Shown here one piece after another: positions 9,469 through 17,759 of a stretch of 64,000 bases of DNA. The stretch is from Vibrio sp. MEBiC08052 (lineage in GTDB: Bacteria > Pseudomonadota > Gammaproteobacteria > Enterobacterales > Vibrionaceae), in assembly GCF_001506075.1 (NCBI RefSeq), contig NZ_KQ947475.1:1907527-1971526 (forward strand), in the 5' to 3' direction. The position numbers were made by a program, and so were the translations under genes. The first letter of the stretch is position 1, and every line of letters begins with the position of its first letter. Below the pieces are notes generated by a model. It was not told the origin of the DNA, ran no database searches, and worked only from the letters and a program-made list of their open reading frames with translations.

Positions 9469-9484
9469 CTGTTTTAATGAACAG
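9469..9484. promoter_or_regulatory. LexA-box-like palindrome upstream of cobT
   Basis: CTGTTTTAATGAACAG fits the CTGT-N8-ACAG frame of LexA operators, with seven of the eight inner bases A or T. It lies 94 bases upstream of cobT and 67 bases past the end of the last tail gene. One such 16-mer is expected by chance in a window of this size, so the call is weak. Confidence 0.25.
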
Positions 9485-9550
9485 AAGATGTGACAGACGC
9501 ACAGGAATATGAACACTCGAGCTAACGGATGGGAATAAGAAAATGGTCAT

Positions 9551-10567
9551 TTAGTCTTTTCTTGCTGGTCGCGTCGCAGTCACAGAGCAACGGTAACCAC
9601 CGGAACTATCCCCGCGAGCCGTCACTTGATCAATCGACCACCGCCCCACCATTTCCGGAGGAAACGATTTATTGAGTTCAAGAATCCCTTCTGCGACCAA
9701 ATACGGGTCACCGGGCAAATCCATTCTGATACTGTCTTTTTCACGCTTGATTTTCTGCAGTTCTTGATTACATGCCTGATGCGCCGTGGATGAAGCTTCA
9801 TAAACCTGTTGCAACATCAAAAAAGGGGCTTCTCCGGAAGTGACTTCGTATTCCAGTCCGGTAGAACTCTCAAGCCATTTCGCTTTGACACCCAAAAAAT
9901 TCCTTCGGCTCGCTAATTCGAGCTGGCAATTGATAAACCGTCTGAAATCTGAGGGATCATTATTACCGGAGACATCAACCGTCACTGACGGGACATTTTG
10001 CCCCGTGATAGTTTTAATCTGTCCTTTTTCAGCCAGTACATACAATCCATCGACAGGTTTAGCAATTCCGTCATGACACTTTGCTAGGCGAACTAAGAAA
10101 GCGCTATCCGTTTCGTTCATCTGATCGATATGTTTAAACCACACCGTTTCAAATTTAGAAGCCACTCGCGGACTAAAACCATGAGATGTCACCAGTTGAC
10201 GGAAGATCTCAGCCAGCGATATTTCAGTAAACGTCCGCGTATGGCGCTCTTTAAATCCGGTTTTGTCTTGAACCTGAAACGGAGCCGCGGTCGCCACAAT
10301 CGTGACTGTCGGAGGGAACAATTTGGGTGAAATACGGGTAATCACATACATCCCCTTATGGACGAGCCGGTCATCATACCCTTCAGAAAATACCAATTCG
10401 GCCCCTTCTTTCGGGAGCCCGGTCTGTCCTGCCGTATCAATATGTAATGTAATCTGATCCGACTGAGCCGCAGAAACATCAATCCGTTCCCATGAGGTCA
10501 GCCGTGAATTGATAATTTGCTCCCCGGGCCCACTGATTCGGACCCGCGGCATGATTCCTAATCCCAT
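9551..10567 (-). CDS. Contractile-tail protein D (P2 gpD-like, baseplate hub)
   Basis: 338 residues. The P2 gpD/late-control family is recognisable from PRVRISGPGEQI near the N-terminus, the middle region WFKHIDQMNETDSAFLVRLAKCHDGIAKPVDG and the C-terminal WSIDQVTARGDSSGGYRCSVTATRP. In contractile tails gpD forms the hub that carries the spike. It is the last gene of the tail operon and overlaps the X gene start by ten bases. No convincing terminator follows. Confidence 0.88.
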   Translation of the reverse strand: MGLGIMPRVRISGPGEQIINSRLTSWERIDVSAAQSDQITLHIDTAGQTGLPKEGAELVFSEGYDDRLVHKGMYVITRISPKLFPPTVTIVATAAPFQVQDKTGFKERHTRTFTEISLAEIFRQLVTSHGFSPRVASKFETVWFKHIDQMNETDSAFLVRLAKCHDGIAKPVDGLYVLAEKGQIKTITGQNVPSVTVDVSGNNDPSDFRRFINCQLELASRRNFLGVKAKWLESSTGLEYEVTSGEAPFLMLQQVYEASSTAHQACNQELQKIKREKDSIRMDLPGDPYLVAEGILELNKSFPPEMVGRWSIDQVTARGDSSGGYRCSVTATRPARKD

Positions 10568-10767
10568 ATGTTCATCACCCTCGTCGGCACTGGTTCAGGG
10601 AGTATCGGCAACTTGATTTCGACACCTGCCGGTAGCACTGGCCCGTAAAGCGCCAGACCGGGATTGACCATATAAAGCGCCTCTTCCGCTTCATCATCAT
10701 CCCGCCCCAGTGACAGCCATAATAATTGCGGCACTAAGTCTCCGTCACGACTAACCACTGTTCTCAT
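10558..10767 (-). CDS. Tail protein X (P2 gpX-like, LysM-type)
   Basis: 69 residues, the normal size of gpX. The VVSRDGDLVPQLLW opening and the ALYMVNPGLALYGPVLPAGVEIKLPILPEP segment are the LysM-like pattern of this family, which is thought to help fix the hub to the tail. It sits between U and D and overlaps both by a few bases. In P2 itself X lies elsewhere, so this gene order is that of other contractile phages. Confidence 0.88.
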   Translation of the reverse strand: MRTVVSRDGDLVPQLLWLSLGRDDDEAEEALYMVNPGLALYGPVLPAGVEIKLPILPEPVPTRVMNIWD

Positions 10768-11144
10768 TCTGCATATTCCTCTAATTCAATGGAGAAACCC
10801 ACCACAAAGGCAGTCCCGTCATCGATAATCCGATCTTGTTTTTCTTGCAGTTGTTTGATGACCCATCGCCCCATGGTCTGCCCGTATCCGTCTGACAGAA
10901 CTAAAGGTTTTCGCTGCGCCTGTAACTGTCTCAGCGCCTTCATATTGTTCATGCCTTCGCCACGAAACCAGGTGCCATTGATGCTGATTTTCTCCAAACT
11001 CTGTCCCATATTCTGACTGATCGGTTTCTGACCATAACGAGGGACAGAAACCCATCCCCCATCGCTGGTGCGCTGCAAACTTTCATACGGTGTCTGTTCA
11101 CTCAATGAGAACACAAAGCCACCTAATGACATCATTTGTCTCAT
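10764..11144 (-). CDS. Tail protein U (P2 gpU-like)
   Basis: 126 residues. GpU family features: MMSLGGFVFSLSEQTPYESLQRTSDGGW at the start, a central GTWFRGEGMNNMKALRQLQAQRKPLVLSDGYG with the typical DGYG turn, and the end WVIKQLQEKQDRIIDDGTAF. It is a tail-tube or baseplate completion protein. The start overlaps the tape-measure stop by four bases and the stop overlaps the X gene. Confidence 0.88.
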   Translation of the reverse strand: MRQMMSLGGFVFSLSEQTPYESLQRTSDGGWVSVPRYGQKPISQNMGQSLEKISINGTWFRGEGMNNMKALRQLQAQRKPLVLSDGYGQTMGRWVIKQLQEKQDRIIDDGTAFVVGFSIELEEYAE

Positions 11145-13588
11145 GTATTGCTCCTGTCTAAAAGACTGGCATCTGCCCGGGTTGCAACATCATTATTCCC
11201 CATCAGGATCGGGCTCAGCTCTGCTTTCATCCGCTCTAATAGCTGCTGACTAACCCCTTGGTCATAGGTCGGATTACCGGACGGCGTGATATGAATAACG
11301 GGGGCAAAATTAATTTGTTGTTGGGTGGATTTTTCGAGCTGTTTACTCTGCTCGGCAACCGTTGCAGGGGCTGCTTTATCGGTTTTATCTTCACCAAACC
11401 AAGAGACGACCTGATCACTCAACATCCCCCCCAACATGCCGCCAAGAGATAAAAAGGATGCGCCTTTCATCGCGATTCCACCGAGGGATTTCAGCGAAAT
11501 ACCGCGCTGTTTTTTGAGCGGCTCTTGCTTCGAAGAATGCGGTTTCGAAGAATTTCGCAGGGACGGATCCTGTTTGTCGTTGCTCTCATCACTCGCACCA
11601 AACAGTGAACCGACCGTATCGCCAAGCCAACGCCCTACTTCACTGCCGCCTAACCCGCCCACGACAGAACCAATGAGGCCACCGACAGCCGTACCAAGAA
11701 TGGGGACCACTGAGCCAATTGCAGCCCCGGCCATCGCACCGGAAGCCGCACCGCCCATTCCCCCGAGCAGATCACCGGCCTTCCCTGCTATCTTTTTAGG
11801 ATTGCCCTTGGCGATCGCAGAAACCAGCTCGACCCCGTTGAGAGCCATATCCAGAGGGCGGAATAACTTCCTCCCAAGGCCTTTAAATACAGCACCGGCT
11901 TTAGGCATCAAACTTGAAATACCCGACTTTAGTTTCACACCACTAAACATCTTCCCGGCAGTCCGGGCGCTGAATAATGTCTTACCAATGCCATTGCCTT
12001 TAGCTACAGCACCGGCTTTGGGCATCAAACTTGAGATGCCCGACTTTAGTTTTGCCCCCTTAAATACATTGCCGAGAACACGGGGAAAGCGAGTGAGCAA
12101 CTGACCGAATCGCGCAGATTTACGACGGAAGCTGCCGGCAAAACGACGCCGGAACCGTGAACGCTTCCGAGGCTTTTTTTTACGCTTGCGGCGTGATTCA
12201 CGATCATCACCATATCCGGAATCACTGCCCTGTTGCGACCCAAGCGCATTCAACTCCCGATTCAGTCGGGCTAGCTGACGCGTAGCGCGCCGGGCGGCTT
12301 GCCGGGTTCTGTCCAATCCACCGGCAAACAAATTACGTTCGGGATTGAGACGATCTTTACTTCCGCCCTTCATCCCGCGGAAAAAATTAACAACCGTCGA
12401 TCCGACGTTGAGTAACGGAATCGCAGCTGCGGTCACAGCCAGTAAACCCGTGGCAAGTTTAGGATTCGTTTGGGCGAATGCACTCATACTATCGACCACA
12501 GTGAGCAACGGTGGCAGCATTGTCTCCACAACTGGTAATAACCCTTGACCCAGTGTGATGCTTATCTGTTCGAAACGCGCACTGAGTTGCGCCAACTTAT
12601 AAGCAGAGGTATTGGATACCGTCTTGTAGTCACTACCGATACTATGCGAATAGTTGCTCTTCTCAGCCGTGAGCTTCGATGCGGCAATAAAACCTTTATT
12701 ATTCTGATCTAAATTATCGACGAGCTTTAAAATCGCGGCTGTGGATTTATCACCAAACAGGTCAGAAACAACCCCTTGGCGTTTTTCTGCCGCAACATTT
12801 TTTAAACGCTGGAAAACATCAGTCAATGTTCCCTGAGCATCCGTTTGCATTCGGTGAGCTAAATCAGCGGGATCAATATCCAGCGTCTTCATCGCGGCTT
12901 GCTGTTGCACTTTGTCAGTTTTTCCAGCGGTGAGTGTCCCAAGAATACTGTGGATAGCTTCACCGGCCTGTTTTTCACTGGCACCACCAGCCAGCAGGCT
13001 GGCGGATAATGCCGCTGTTTGCTGAACAGTCAATCCGGCATTGAGGCCGGCATCTCCCTGTTCAGACACAACCGCAGCGACCGATTTCGCCTTAACCCCC
13101 ATACTATGACTCAAGGCATTTGTTGCATTCGCCAACCCGACAGCTTGCTGCTGAGAGAGCTGCATCGAAGTGCGCCAACGGGCCAGTGTCTCAGTTGCTT
13201 CTCTTGCCGATACATTCCATACAACCGCGACTTTTGAGACGGATTCAGCAAATGACAACAGTTGTTCTTTTCCAATGCCGGATTGGGCTCCATCACTGAC
13301 AATCTGATTAATATTTGCCTGTTTTACTCCCAGCTGATCAGCCAAATGCTGCATTTTACCCTGATATTGACGGGCTTCTTGGTCACTGGCAAAGTGCACT
13401 GATTTTTTAACATCAGCAAATGAACGTTCATAGGTAACTGCTTGTTTGAGCGGTTTCAAGATCGGTGTGACAGCACTCACCACCTCCGCCTTCACATCCC
13501 CGGCCGACGGTAATTTATCGACGAGGTTTTCCATTGTTTTCTGACGGGGAATCACCGTCACTTGAGTCGTTATTGTCGAATCAGCCAT
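11141..13588 (-). CDS. Tail tape-measure protein (P2 gpT-like)
   Basis: 815 residues, the largest gene of the tail module; its length sets tail length in this class. The N-terminal third has the TP901-type tape-measure core (SFADVKKSVHFASDQEARQYQGKM..., AVSEQ-like GDAGLNAGLTVQQTAALSASLLAGGASEKQAGEAI). The middle is basic (RKRKKKPRKRSRFRRRF, near residues 465-481) and the later part is hydrophobic and glycine-rich (ASGAMAGAAIGSVVPILG), which may enter the target membrane. A 39-codon direct repeat (KLKSGISSLMPKAGAV occurs twice) lies near 11892-12053. It follows the E/E' chaperone genes, as in P2-like tails. Confidence 0.88.
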   Translation of the reverse strand: MADSTITTQVTVIPRQKTMENLVDKLPSAGDVKAEVVSAVTPILKPLKQAVTYERSFADVKKSVHFASDQEARQYQGKMQHLADQLGVKQANINQIVSDGAQSGIGKEQLLSFAESVSKVAVVWNVSAREATETLARWRTSMQLSQQQAVGLANATNALSHSMGVKAKSVAAVVSEQGDAGLNAGLTVQQTAALSASLLAGGASEKQAGEAIHSILGTLTAGKTDKVQQQAAMKTLDIDPADLAHRMQTDAQGTLTDVFQRLKNVAAEKRQGVVSDLFGDKSTAAILKLVDNLDQNNKGFIAASKLTAEKSNYSHSIGSDYKTVSNTSAYKLAQLSARFEQISITLGQGLLPVVETMLPPLLTVVDSMSAFAQTNPKLATGLLAVTAAAIPLLNVGSTVVNFFRGMKGGSKDRLNPERNLFAGGLDRTRQAARRATRQLARLNRELNALGSQQGSDSGYGDDRESRRKRKKKPRKRSRFRRRFAGSFRRKSARFGQLLTRFPRVLGNVFKGAKLKSGISSLMPKAGAVAKGNGIGKTLFSARTAGKMFSGVKLKSGISSLMPKAGAVFKGLGRKLFRPLDMALNGVELVSAIAKGNPKKIAGKAGDLLGGMGGAASGAMAGAAIGSVVPILGTAVGGLIGSVVGGLGGSEVGRWLGDTVGSLFGASDESNDKQDPSLRNSSKPHSSKQEPLKKQRGISLKSLGGIAMKGASFLSLGGMLGGMLSDQVVSWFGEDKTDKAAPATVAEQSKQLEKSTQQQINFAPVIHITPSGNPTYDQGVSQQLLERMKAELSPILMGNNDVATRADASLLDRSNT

Positions 13589-13591
13589 GAC

Positions 13592-13756
13592 TTATCTCTT
13601 CTCTATCCCCAGTTTTGCCGCAGCTAAGTAGTAACGGCGCAAAGCATCATCAATACGCCACTCCATGATCTCCTTTGGGGATACGTGGTAGGCCAGCGGG
13701 ATCACGTCTGTCAGGACTTCAACATCTCTTGGCGAAAGAAGTCCGCCGGTTGTTGC
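13592..13756 (-). CDS. Tail chaperone frameshift extension (E' of E+E')
   Basis: 54 codons reached only by a -1 shift at T TTT TTG (13756-13762) near the end of the E gene. The extension begins ATTGGLLSPRDVEVL and ends EWRIDDALRRYYLAAAKLGIEKR; the fused product would be about 259 codons counted from the longest upstream start or about 226 residues from the preferred start at 14271. P2 makes its E+E' chaperone by the same heptamer, and this extension stands just before the tape-measure gene as expected. The frame is open on both sides of the shift site. Confidence 0.8.
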   Translation of the reverse strand, partial: ATTGGLLSPRDVEVLTDVIPLAYHVSPKEIMEWRIDDALRRYYLAAAKLGIEKR

Positions 13757-14271
13757 AAAAAATCGATCAGTCGCTCCTGAAGCTGATTCCAGTCCGGCAG
13801 ACTCAAACGGGTGAGCTCTTGATGGGTAAACCCACAGCAGCTGGCACTGATAAAGAGAGTTCTTTCCCACTCGTCCTGATGAGTCTCCATCAGTTCTGTG
13901 GTTGCAACCGTCGGCGGGCGAAGTTTATAGCCGGTTTTTTCCTGACCATCATCGCCCTGAATCGGGATCAGTAATGTCGGTTCGTTGAGGTCAAACTGAC
14001 CGTTCAGTAATGTGGATGCATTGGATTGCATCAGTTCCAGAACTTGTTCTCGAATCGAGTTGAAATCCGGAGTGACCAGCTTCTTCAATTCAGAGGATGT
14101 CAGTCCGGTGCTCAGACAGATACATTCCCAAAGCAATTGATTATCATCATGTTGATGGTGGCGGGTCAGTTCTCGCTGTTGCCCGACGGTGATCGTGTGA
14201 ATGTTTACCTGATTCAGTGGTTGACCTTTATCATCTTCAATCGGCCAGACTAGGTTATGAGTGTGCAACAT
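13711..14271 (-). CDS. Tail assembly chaperone E (P2 gpE-like), with internal duplication
   Basis: 186 residues from the ATG at 14271 behind GGAAGGAG; a longer in-frame start exists but lies upstream across a terminator. P2 gpE is about 91 residues, so this is double size. Two similar halves are visible: LLWECICLSTGLTSSELKKL and FISASCCGFTHQELTRL, each followed by a D-(F/W)-N-x-(I/L) segment and a terminal helix, which suggests tandem duplication of the E domain. The end of the frame carries the T TTT TTG slippery site. It acts as a chaperone of the tape measure during tail assembly. Confidence 0.78.
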   Translation of the reverse strand: MLHTHNLVWPIEDDKGQPLNQVNIHTITVGQQRELTRHHQHDDNQLLWECICLSTGLTSSELKKLVTPDFNSIREQVLELMQSNASTLLNGQFDLNEPTLLIPIQGDDGQEKTGYKLRPPTVATTELMETHQDEWERTLFISASCCGFTHQELTRLSLPDWNQLQERLIDFLQQPADFFRQEMLKS

Positions 14272-14333
14272 AGGGGTGACTCCTTCCTCATCAACGTTAC
14301 GTATACAAAGGTGCGCCATAAAAAAGGTGCGCA

Positions 14334-14358
14334 TAAAAAAAGGCCCCGCAAGGGGCCT
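14334..14358 (-). terminator. Terminator between tube and E genes (minus strand)
   Basis: Stem AGGCCCC (14341-14347) with GGGGCCT (14352-14358) and loop GCAA; on the minus strand it is followed by seven T. It lies after the tube gene and would lower expression of the chaperone, tape-measure and hub genes relative to sheath and tube, which are needed in many copies. Confidence 0.85.
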
Positions 14359-14394
14359 GATTTGTAGCAATACCGGAAAAATAAATAACCAAAC

Positions 14395-14901
14395 TTATGC
14401 CATACCGACATTACGGCGATGGGCTTCCATCAGATCACCGTTACCCAGATTGAGAATTTGGGCATGACGATCAATGTCATAGATGACTTTGCCATCTTCG
14501 GTTTTCTTGTATGCTCTGACCGACATTTCCATATCGTGATCCGGCAATTCCCCCATTTTACTGGCCGATTCAGTCACCGAAATAATTTCACCGGTTAAGC
14601 TATACGCAATGGCAAAATTGTTTCCGTCTTCATCCTGGTGGGACTCTTTAATATCCACCTGACACAAGCTTCCGGCCGCTAATCCATAAGCAGATAAAAG
14701 CGCCTGATCAGCGCCTTTGACCTTCCACTTACTATTCATTTTCTCAAGTCCGACCATGATCTCGCCCGGAATGAAAGAACCACCGCGGGTTTCCTGCATG
14801 ACCTTTTTGATCTCTGGTGGGGTAAATTCGTCTAGCTCTTTGATTAACGGATGAGAGTTAATCATGGCATAACGCGTAATTCGTGAACGTTGACCTGCCA
14901 T
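14395..14901 (-). CDS. Major tail tube protein (P2 FII-like)
   Basis: 168 residues, the usual size. Family features include INSHPLIKELDEFTPPEIKKVMQETRGGSFIPGEIMVGLEKM near the N-terminus and the C-terminal VRAYKKTEDGKVIYDIDRHAQILNLGNGDLMEAHRRNVGM, typical of FII tube proteins. Tube subunits stack to form the inner channel driven out by sheath contraction. It begins in a TAATG overlap with the sheath stop and is followed by a terminator at 14334-14358. Confidence 0.9.
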   Translation of the reverse strand: MAGQRSRITRYAMINSHPLIKELDEFTPPEIKKVMQETRGGSFIPGEIMVGLEKMNSKWKVKGADQALLSAYGLAAGSLCQVDIKESHQDEDGNNFAIAYSLTGEIISVTESASKMGELPDHDMEMSVRAYKKTEDGKVIYDIDRHAQILNLGNGDLMEAHRRNVGMA

Positions 14902-16070
14902 TAAAGGACCTCCTCAAGAAATGATTCAACAATACCGGTGTCCTCAATCAAGTGGTACACCATATGTTCATTAGGCGCGTAGCCGTAGTATTTGATCGCA
15001 ATATGCCACTCGCCATTACGGTAGTTTTCAACGTTATTGAGTGTCGGATGAAGGTAGACTTCAGCGCCCATCACGGTTTCATCGGCTTGCAGTGATTTCA
15101 GCCAAACATTCAGTTTGGTGATTTCCTGTTCCATAAAGGACTTGCTCAGATTTCTGGCCATTGCGCTCTGAGCTGTCTTCGCCAACTTACGGACAATGGC
15201 ATATTCCAGACCAACCTGAGAGACGAAACGCCCCATCACACAACGGTTACCAATCAGAGAGAAGCCGCCTAATGAGGTCCGCGCAAAATAGGAAACGCCG
15301 TGACGATTTAACAAATCACCATTGGTGGATTTATCCATAATGTTATAGTCAATCGTCCGGGCTGTGCCGCTGATCAATGCGCCCATGCCGCCCTTCGCCG
15401 GGCTTTCCCATGCTTTCACACGAGCAAAGCAAGACAGCGCCACCGCTGCACCGGAAAATGACACATTGCCCTTTGCAGCCTGACTGTAAACAGACACCTG
15501 CGGATCCACCAGATAGAAAGATTCGTACCCCGTGCCTTCACCACCAAGACTCTGTGAATAGGCGACCGCATCGTTATCATTGGTATTCGGCCCGTCACCG
15601 ACAGGGATGGCAAATAAGCGTTTCCCCATTGCGGCCAAAGCATCGGCTACCGGTTTGGTGTTAAATCCCGGCGCGCTGATATGGGTTGGCGTTTCCATAC
15701 AATCAGCCAAGGCTTGAATACCCGTCCGTTGACCGGTGGTTGCGTCAACCTGACCAATCACATTGTTGACTGTATCTGACTGCTCCGCACCTTCCTCAAC
15801 AATCACCACATAAATCGGAACGGAAACTAAACGGAATGTTTCATAACAAGTCCGCCACAAAGTTCCTTTTTCTGCGCCGGTCGTATCAAGCTTTGCGGCA
15901 TCAGCCATATTCGCAATACGAATCGGTGTATTTTTGGTCAGTGATGAATCAGCATCTGGTGCAGTCCCGACGACGCCCAAAACGATGCTTCCCAGCGGCC
16001 CCATCGGGGGTGGTGCGGGATGATTGATAACACTGATACCGTTATGCACAAATGATGCAATTTCAGGCAT
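14901..16070 (-). CDS. Tail sheath protein (P2 FI-like)
   Basis: 389 residues, the P2 FI size. Seen: the opening FVHNGISVINHPAPPPMGPLGSIVLGVVGTAPDAD, the middle VVIVEEGAEQSDTVNNVIG, and the C-terminal KLNVWLKSLQADETVMGAEVYLHPTLNNVENYRNGEWHIAIKYYGYAPNEHMVYHL typical of contractile sheaths. The C-terminal handshake strands let neighbouring subunits slide during contraction. It overlaps the upstream 67-codon gene by eight bases and the tube gene by one base, so the three are coupled. Confidence 0.92.
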   Translation of the reverse strand: MPEIASFVHNGISVINHPAPPPMGPLGSIVLGVVGTAPDADSSLTKNTPIRIANMADAAKLDTTGAEKGTLWRTCYETFRLVSVPIYVVIVEEGAEQSDTVNNVIGQVDATTGQRTGIQALADCMETPTHISAPGFNTKPVADALAAMGKRLFAIPVGDGPNTNDNDAVAYSQSLGGEGTGYESFYLVDPQVSVYSQAAKGNVSFSGAAVALSCFARVKAWESPAKGGMGALISGTARTIDYNIMDKSTNGDLLNRHGVSYFARTSLGGFSLIGNRCVMGRFVSQVGLEYAIVRKLAKTAQSAMARNLSKSFMEQEITKLNVWLKSLQADETVMGAEVYLHPTLNNVENYRNGEWHIAIKYYGYAPNEHMVYHLIEDTGIVESFLEEVL

Positions 16071-16266
16071 TCGCCTTCTCCTTCTGTTGAGTAGGCAGTG
16101 AGGTCATCAGTTTGACCTTACCGCCCAGTTTTAAAAATTCAGCTTCACAAGGAAGCAAATCGACGATGTCGCCTTTTTGATACCAGTGCCGCTGATTCGG
16201 GCATTGGTATGGTGCAAGCACCTCATAGGATAAGCACTCTGCCAGCTTTGACTTTTGGGTTACCAT
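16063..16266 (-). CDS. Small protein upstream of the sheath gene
   Basis: 67 residues, translationally coupled to the sheath (overlap of eight bases). Not recognised by family. A small gene in this position occurs before the sheath in Mu-like and related phages (DUF2635-type proteins), and the segment YQKGDIVDLLPCEAEFLKLGGKVKL has the same flavour of a short beta-rich protein ending in KLM, but I cannot show homology. It is the first gene after the fibre-cassette terminators, so a promoter may lie at 16267-16284. Confidence 0.55.
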   Translation of the reverse strand: MVTQKSKLAECLSYEVLAPYQCPNQRHWYQKGDIVDLLPCEAEFLKLGGKVKLMTSLPTQQKEKANA

Positions 16267-16284
16267 ATAGGTCTCCAGAAACTA

Positions 16285-16337
16285 AAAACCCAGCACTAGG
16301 CTGGGTTTTGGGTATAAAAAAAACGCTTTTATAGCGC
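16285..16337 (-). terminator. Double terminator after fibre cassette B
   Basis: Two hairpins read on the minus strand. The first (16322-16337 side, CGCT/AGCG) is followed by eight T at 16313-16322. The second pairs AAAACCCAGC (16285-16294) with GCTGGGTTTT (16300-16309) around a five-base loop and is followed by a T run. A related pair stands after fibre cassette A at 17703-17757. Confidence 0.8.
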
Positions 16338-16349
16338 CTTATTGTGCTG

Positions 16350-16892
16350 CTATTTATTGGCTATTAGCGCATCCGTGACCAATGTCGAACGCTGTTCAAT
16401 TTCGTTCATAACCACATCAATACCTTTTTCTAAGTAGGGCAATTTAACCTCTCCATTATTGACCTTCATCACCAACGAATTGAACAAATCGTTGATCGGC
16501 TTTGCCGCTTCTTTTACATCTTCAAGTGATGTTGCTGAATGAATATCTTGCGCCATTTTTGCCACTTCAAAAAGCAACAACAACGCTACATCTGACGTCG
16601 TACCCAACAGGCTCAACGAATCACCTGCTGTTTGTGCGATGTCACTACGAATCGCGTCTTTTTTTCTTCTCTCAGACTCAATCGCGGCATTTGCTAATTT
16701 TACTTTCTGGTACTGCTCAATAAGTTCAGTACTTTGAACCAATTCACCGTTGACAACTCTATAGGTTGCAATATTAGCCAGTTCATTCTCACTTAATTCA
16801 AGGTTAATTGATTGATAGGCATTAAATACATCTGAAACTGGCTCAGATTGTACGCTAACGATTAAACCATTTGACTTATAATAAACAATCAT
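16350..16892 (-). CDS. Fibre-cassette B downstream protein, possible fibre chaperone
   Basis: 180 residues. The opening MIVYYKSNGLIVSVQSEPVSD and a short beta-like N-terminal half followed by helices (VKLANAAIESERRKKDAIRSDIAQTAGD) resemble tail-fibre assembly proteins, which often begin with such a segment. The rest is helical with the run DVALLLLFEVAKMAQ. I do not recognise a specific family. It lies two bases after fibre B and before the terminators, the position of a dedicated fibre chaperone. Confidence 0.5.
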   Translation of the reverse strand: MIVYYKSNGLIVSVQSEPVSDVFNAYQSINLELSENELANIATYRVVNGELVQSTELIEQYQKVKLANAAIESERRKKDAIRSDIAQTAGDSLSLLGTTSDVALLLLFEVAKMAQDIHSATSLEDVKEAAKPINDLFNSLVMKVNNGEVKLPYLEKGIDVVMNEIEQRSTLVTDALIANK

Positions 16893-16894
16893 AA

Positions 16895-17425
16895 TTATAC
16901 CAATGATGTTAATGTGTGTTCTTCATCGACGGAATCTACAGTCGATACTCCCAAGAATTCCATTGCCGAACGAAAATGTCCGTTCAGTATCCAGCGTCGA
17001 TTTATTTCACCATCATTACGCAATGCCAAATATTGCACACCATCCAGCGTTACTGTACATACAGTAAAATTGAGTGTCCCATATGTTTTTAGCGTCGTAC
17101 CACCTATTGTGTTATTAAAATAATCTTGAACAACTGATAACATACAGTATGTCGGTGCTGTAAAATTATCTAAACCGAACAACCCGTGAAATTGAATAGA
17201 GGTTTGTATACCACGCCGTCCTAGTAGTAAGAAAGTTGATGGGTCCTTAATTAGCTTTGTCGCTTGTGCAAGCAAATATTTATCAACTTCAGCCTTCTTT
17301 GCATCTAACTCACTATGAATTTCGCCAATTATTCCTGCAACATCCTGTGATAAAGCATTACTTGCTGCTGTTTGTTCTTGCGATACTTGTTTAAGTAACT
17401 GCAATTCTTCAATGATATTAGCCAT
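16895..17425 (-). CDS. Tail fibre/receptor-binding protein B (alternative tip)
   Basis: 176 residues. The first 22 residues, MANIIEELQLLKQVSQEQTAAS, match the N-terminus of fibre A at 19282 almost exactly, then the two diverge. A short coiled-coil-like stretch (DVAGIIGEIHSELDAKKAEVDKYLLAQATKLI) leads into a C-terminal tip of about 115 residues with no similarity I recognise. The start overlaps the stop of a truncated collar gene in the same ATGGCTAA arrangement as fibre A. Because its own collar gene is broken, expression probably needs recombination or readthrough (inference). Confidence 0.6.
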   Translation of the reverse strand: MANIIEELQLLKQVSQEQTAASNALSQDVAGIIGEIHSELDAKKAEVDKYLLAQATKLIKDPSTFLLLGRRGIQTSIQFHGLFGLDNFTAPTYCMLSVVQDYFNNTIGGTTLKTYGTLNFTVCTVTLDGVQYLALRNDGEINRRWILNGHFRSAMEFLGVSTVDSVDEEHTLTSLV

Positions 17426-17690
17426 GATTAGCCTCCAATGTTCTCAATCTCTTACTCATATTCATATATCTATGACCTTGTTTAATTTGAATTACCTGAC
17501 TATGTAAAAACGCAACTGCATCCATCATCATTTCTGTATCAATCAAAATATTGCGGTTTTCTGTGCCCACCACGATCATCACGCTATCGCTAGGTAGAGT
17601 GCTTAAATCTAACGTAAATGTTTGAATACAATGGCCATTTCTCGCTTTATAGTTCAGCATTGTATTCGGCGCAGAAATCACACCAAACAA
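17418..17690 (-). pseudogene. Truncated duplicate of the tail-collar fibre gene (3' part)
   Basis: The 90 codons repeat the last 89 codons of the intact collar gene at 19275-19829 with about ten substitutions (for example SAPNTM for SAANTT and MIVVGTENRN for TVVVGTENLN). The N-terminal half is absent: similarity stops at about 17696, directly against a decayed copy of the cassette terminator. The only in-frame start is a TTG with no ribosome site. I read it as the left-over 5' edge of a stored fibre cassette, useful mainly as a homology arm. Confidence 0.75.
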
Positions 17691-17702
17691 GGTGCCTAAA
17701 AA

Positions 17703-17757
17703 CCCAGCACTAGGCTGGAATTTGGGGATAAAAAAAACCGCCTTAATTTAAGCGGTT
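17703..17757 (-). terminator. Terminator pair after fibre cassette A (second one decayed)
   Basis: On the minus strand a stem of AACCGC (17736-17741) with GCGGTT (17752-17757), extended by four A-T pairs past a bulge, is followed by an eight-T run. Behind it lies CCCAGCACTAGGCTGG (17703-17716 region), a copy of the second terminator at 16285-16309 in which the T-rich side has changed. Confidence 0.75.
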
Positions 17758-17759
17758 AA

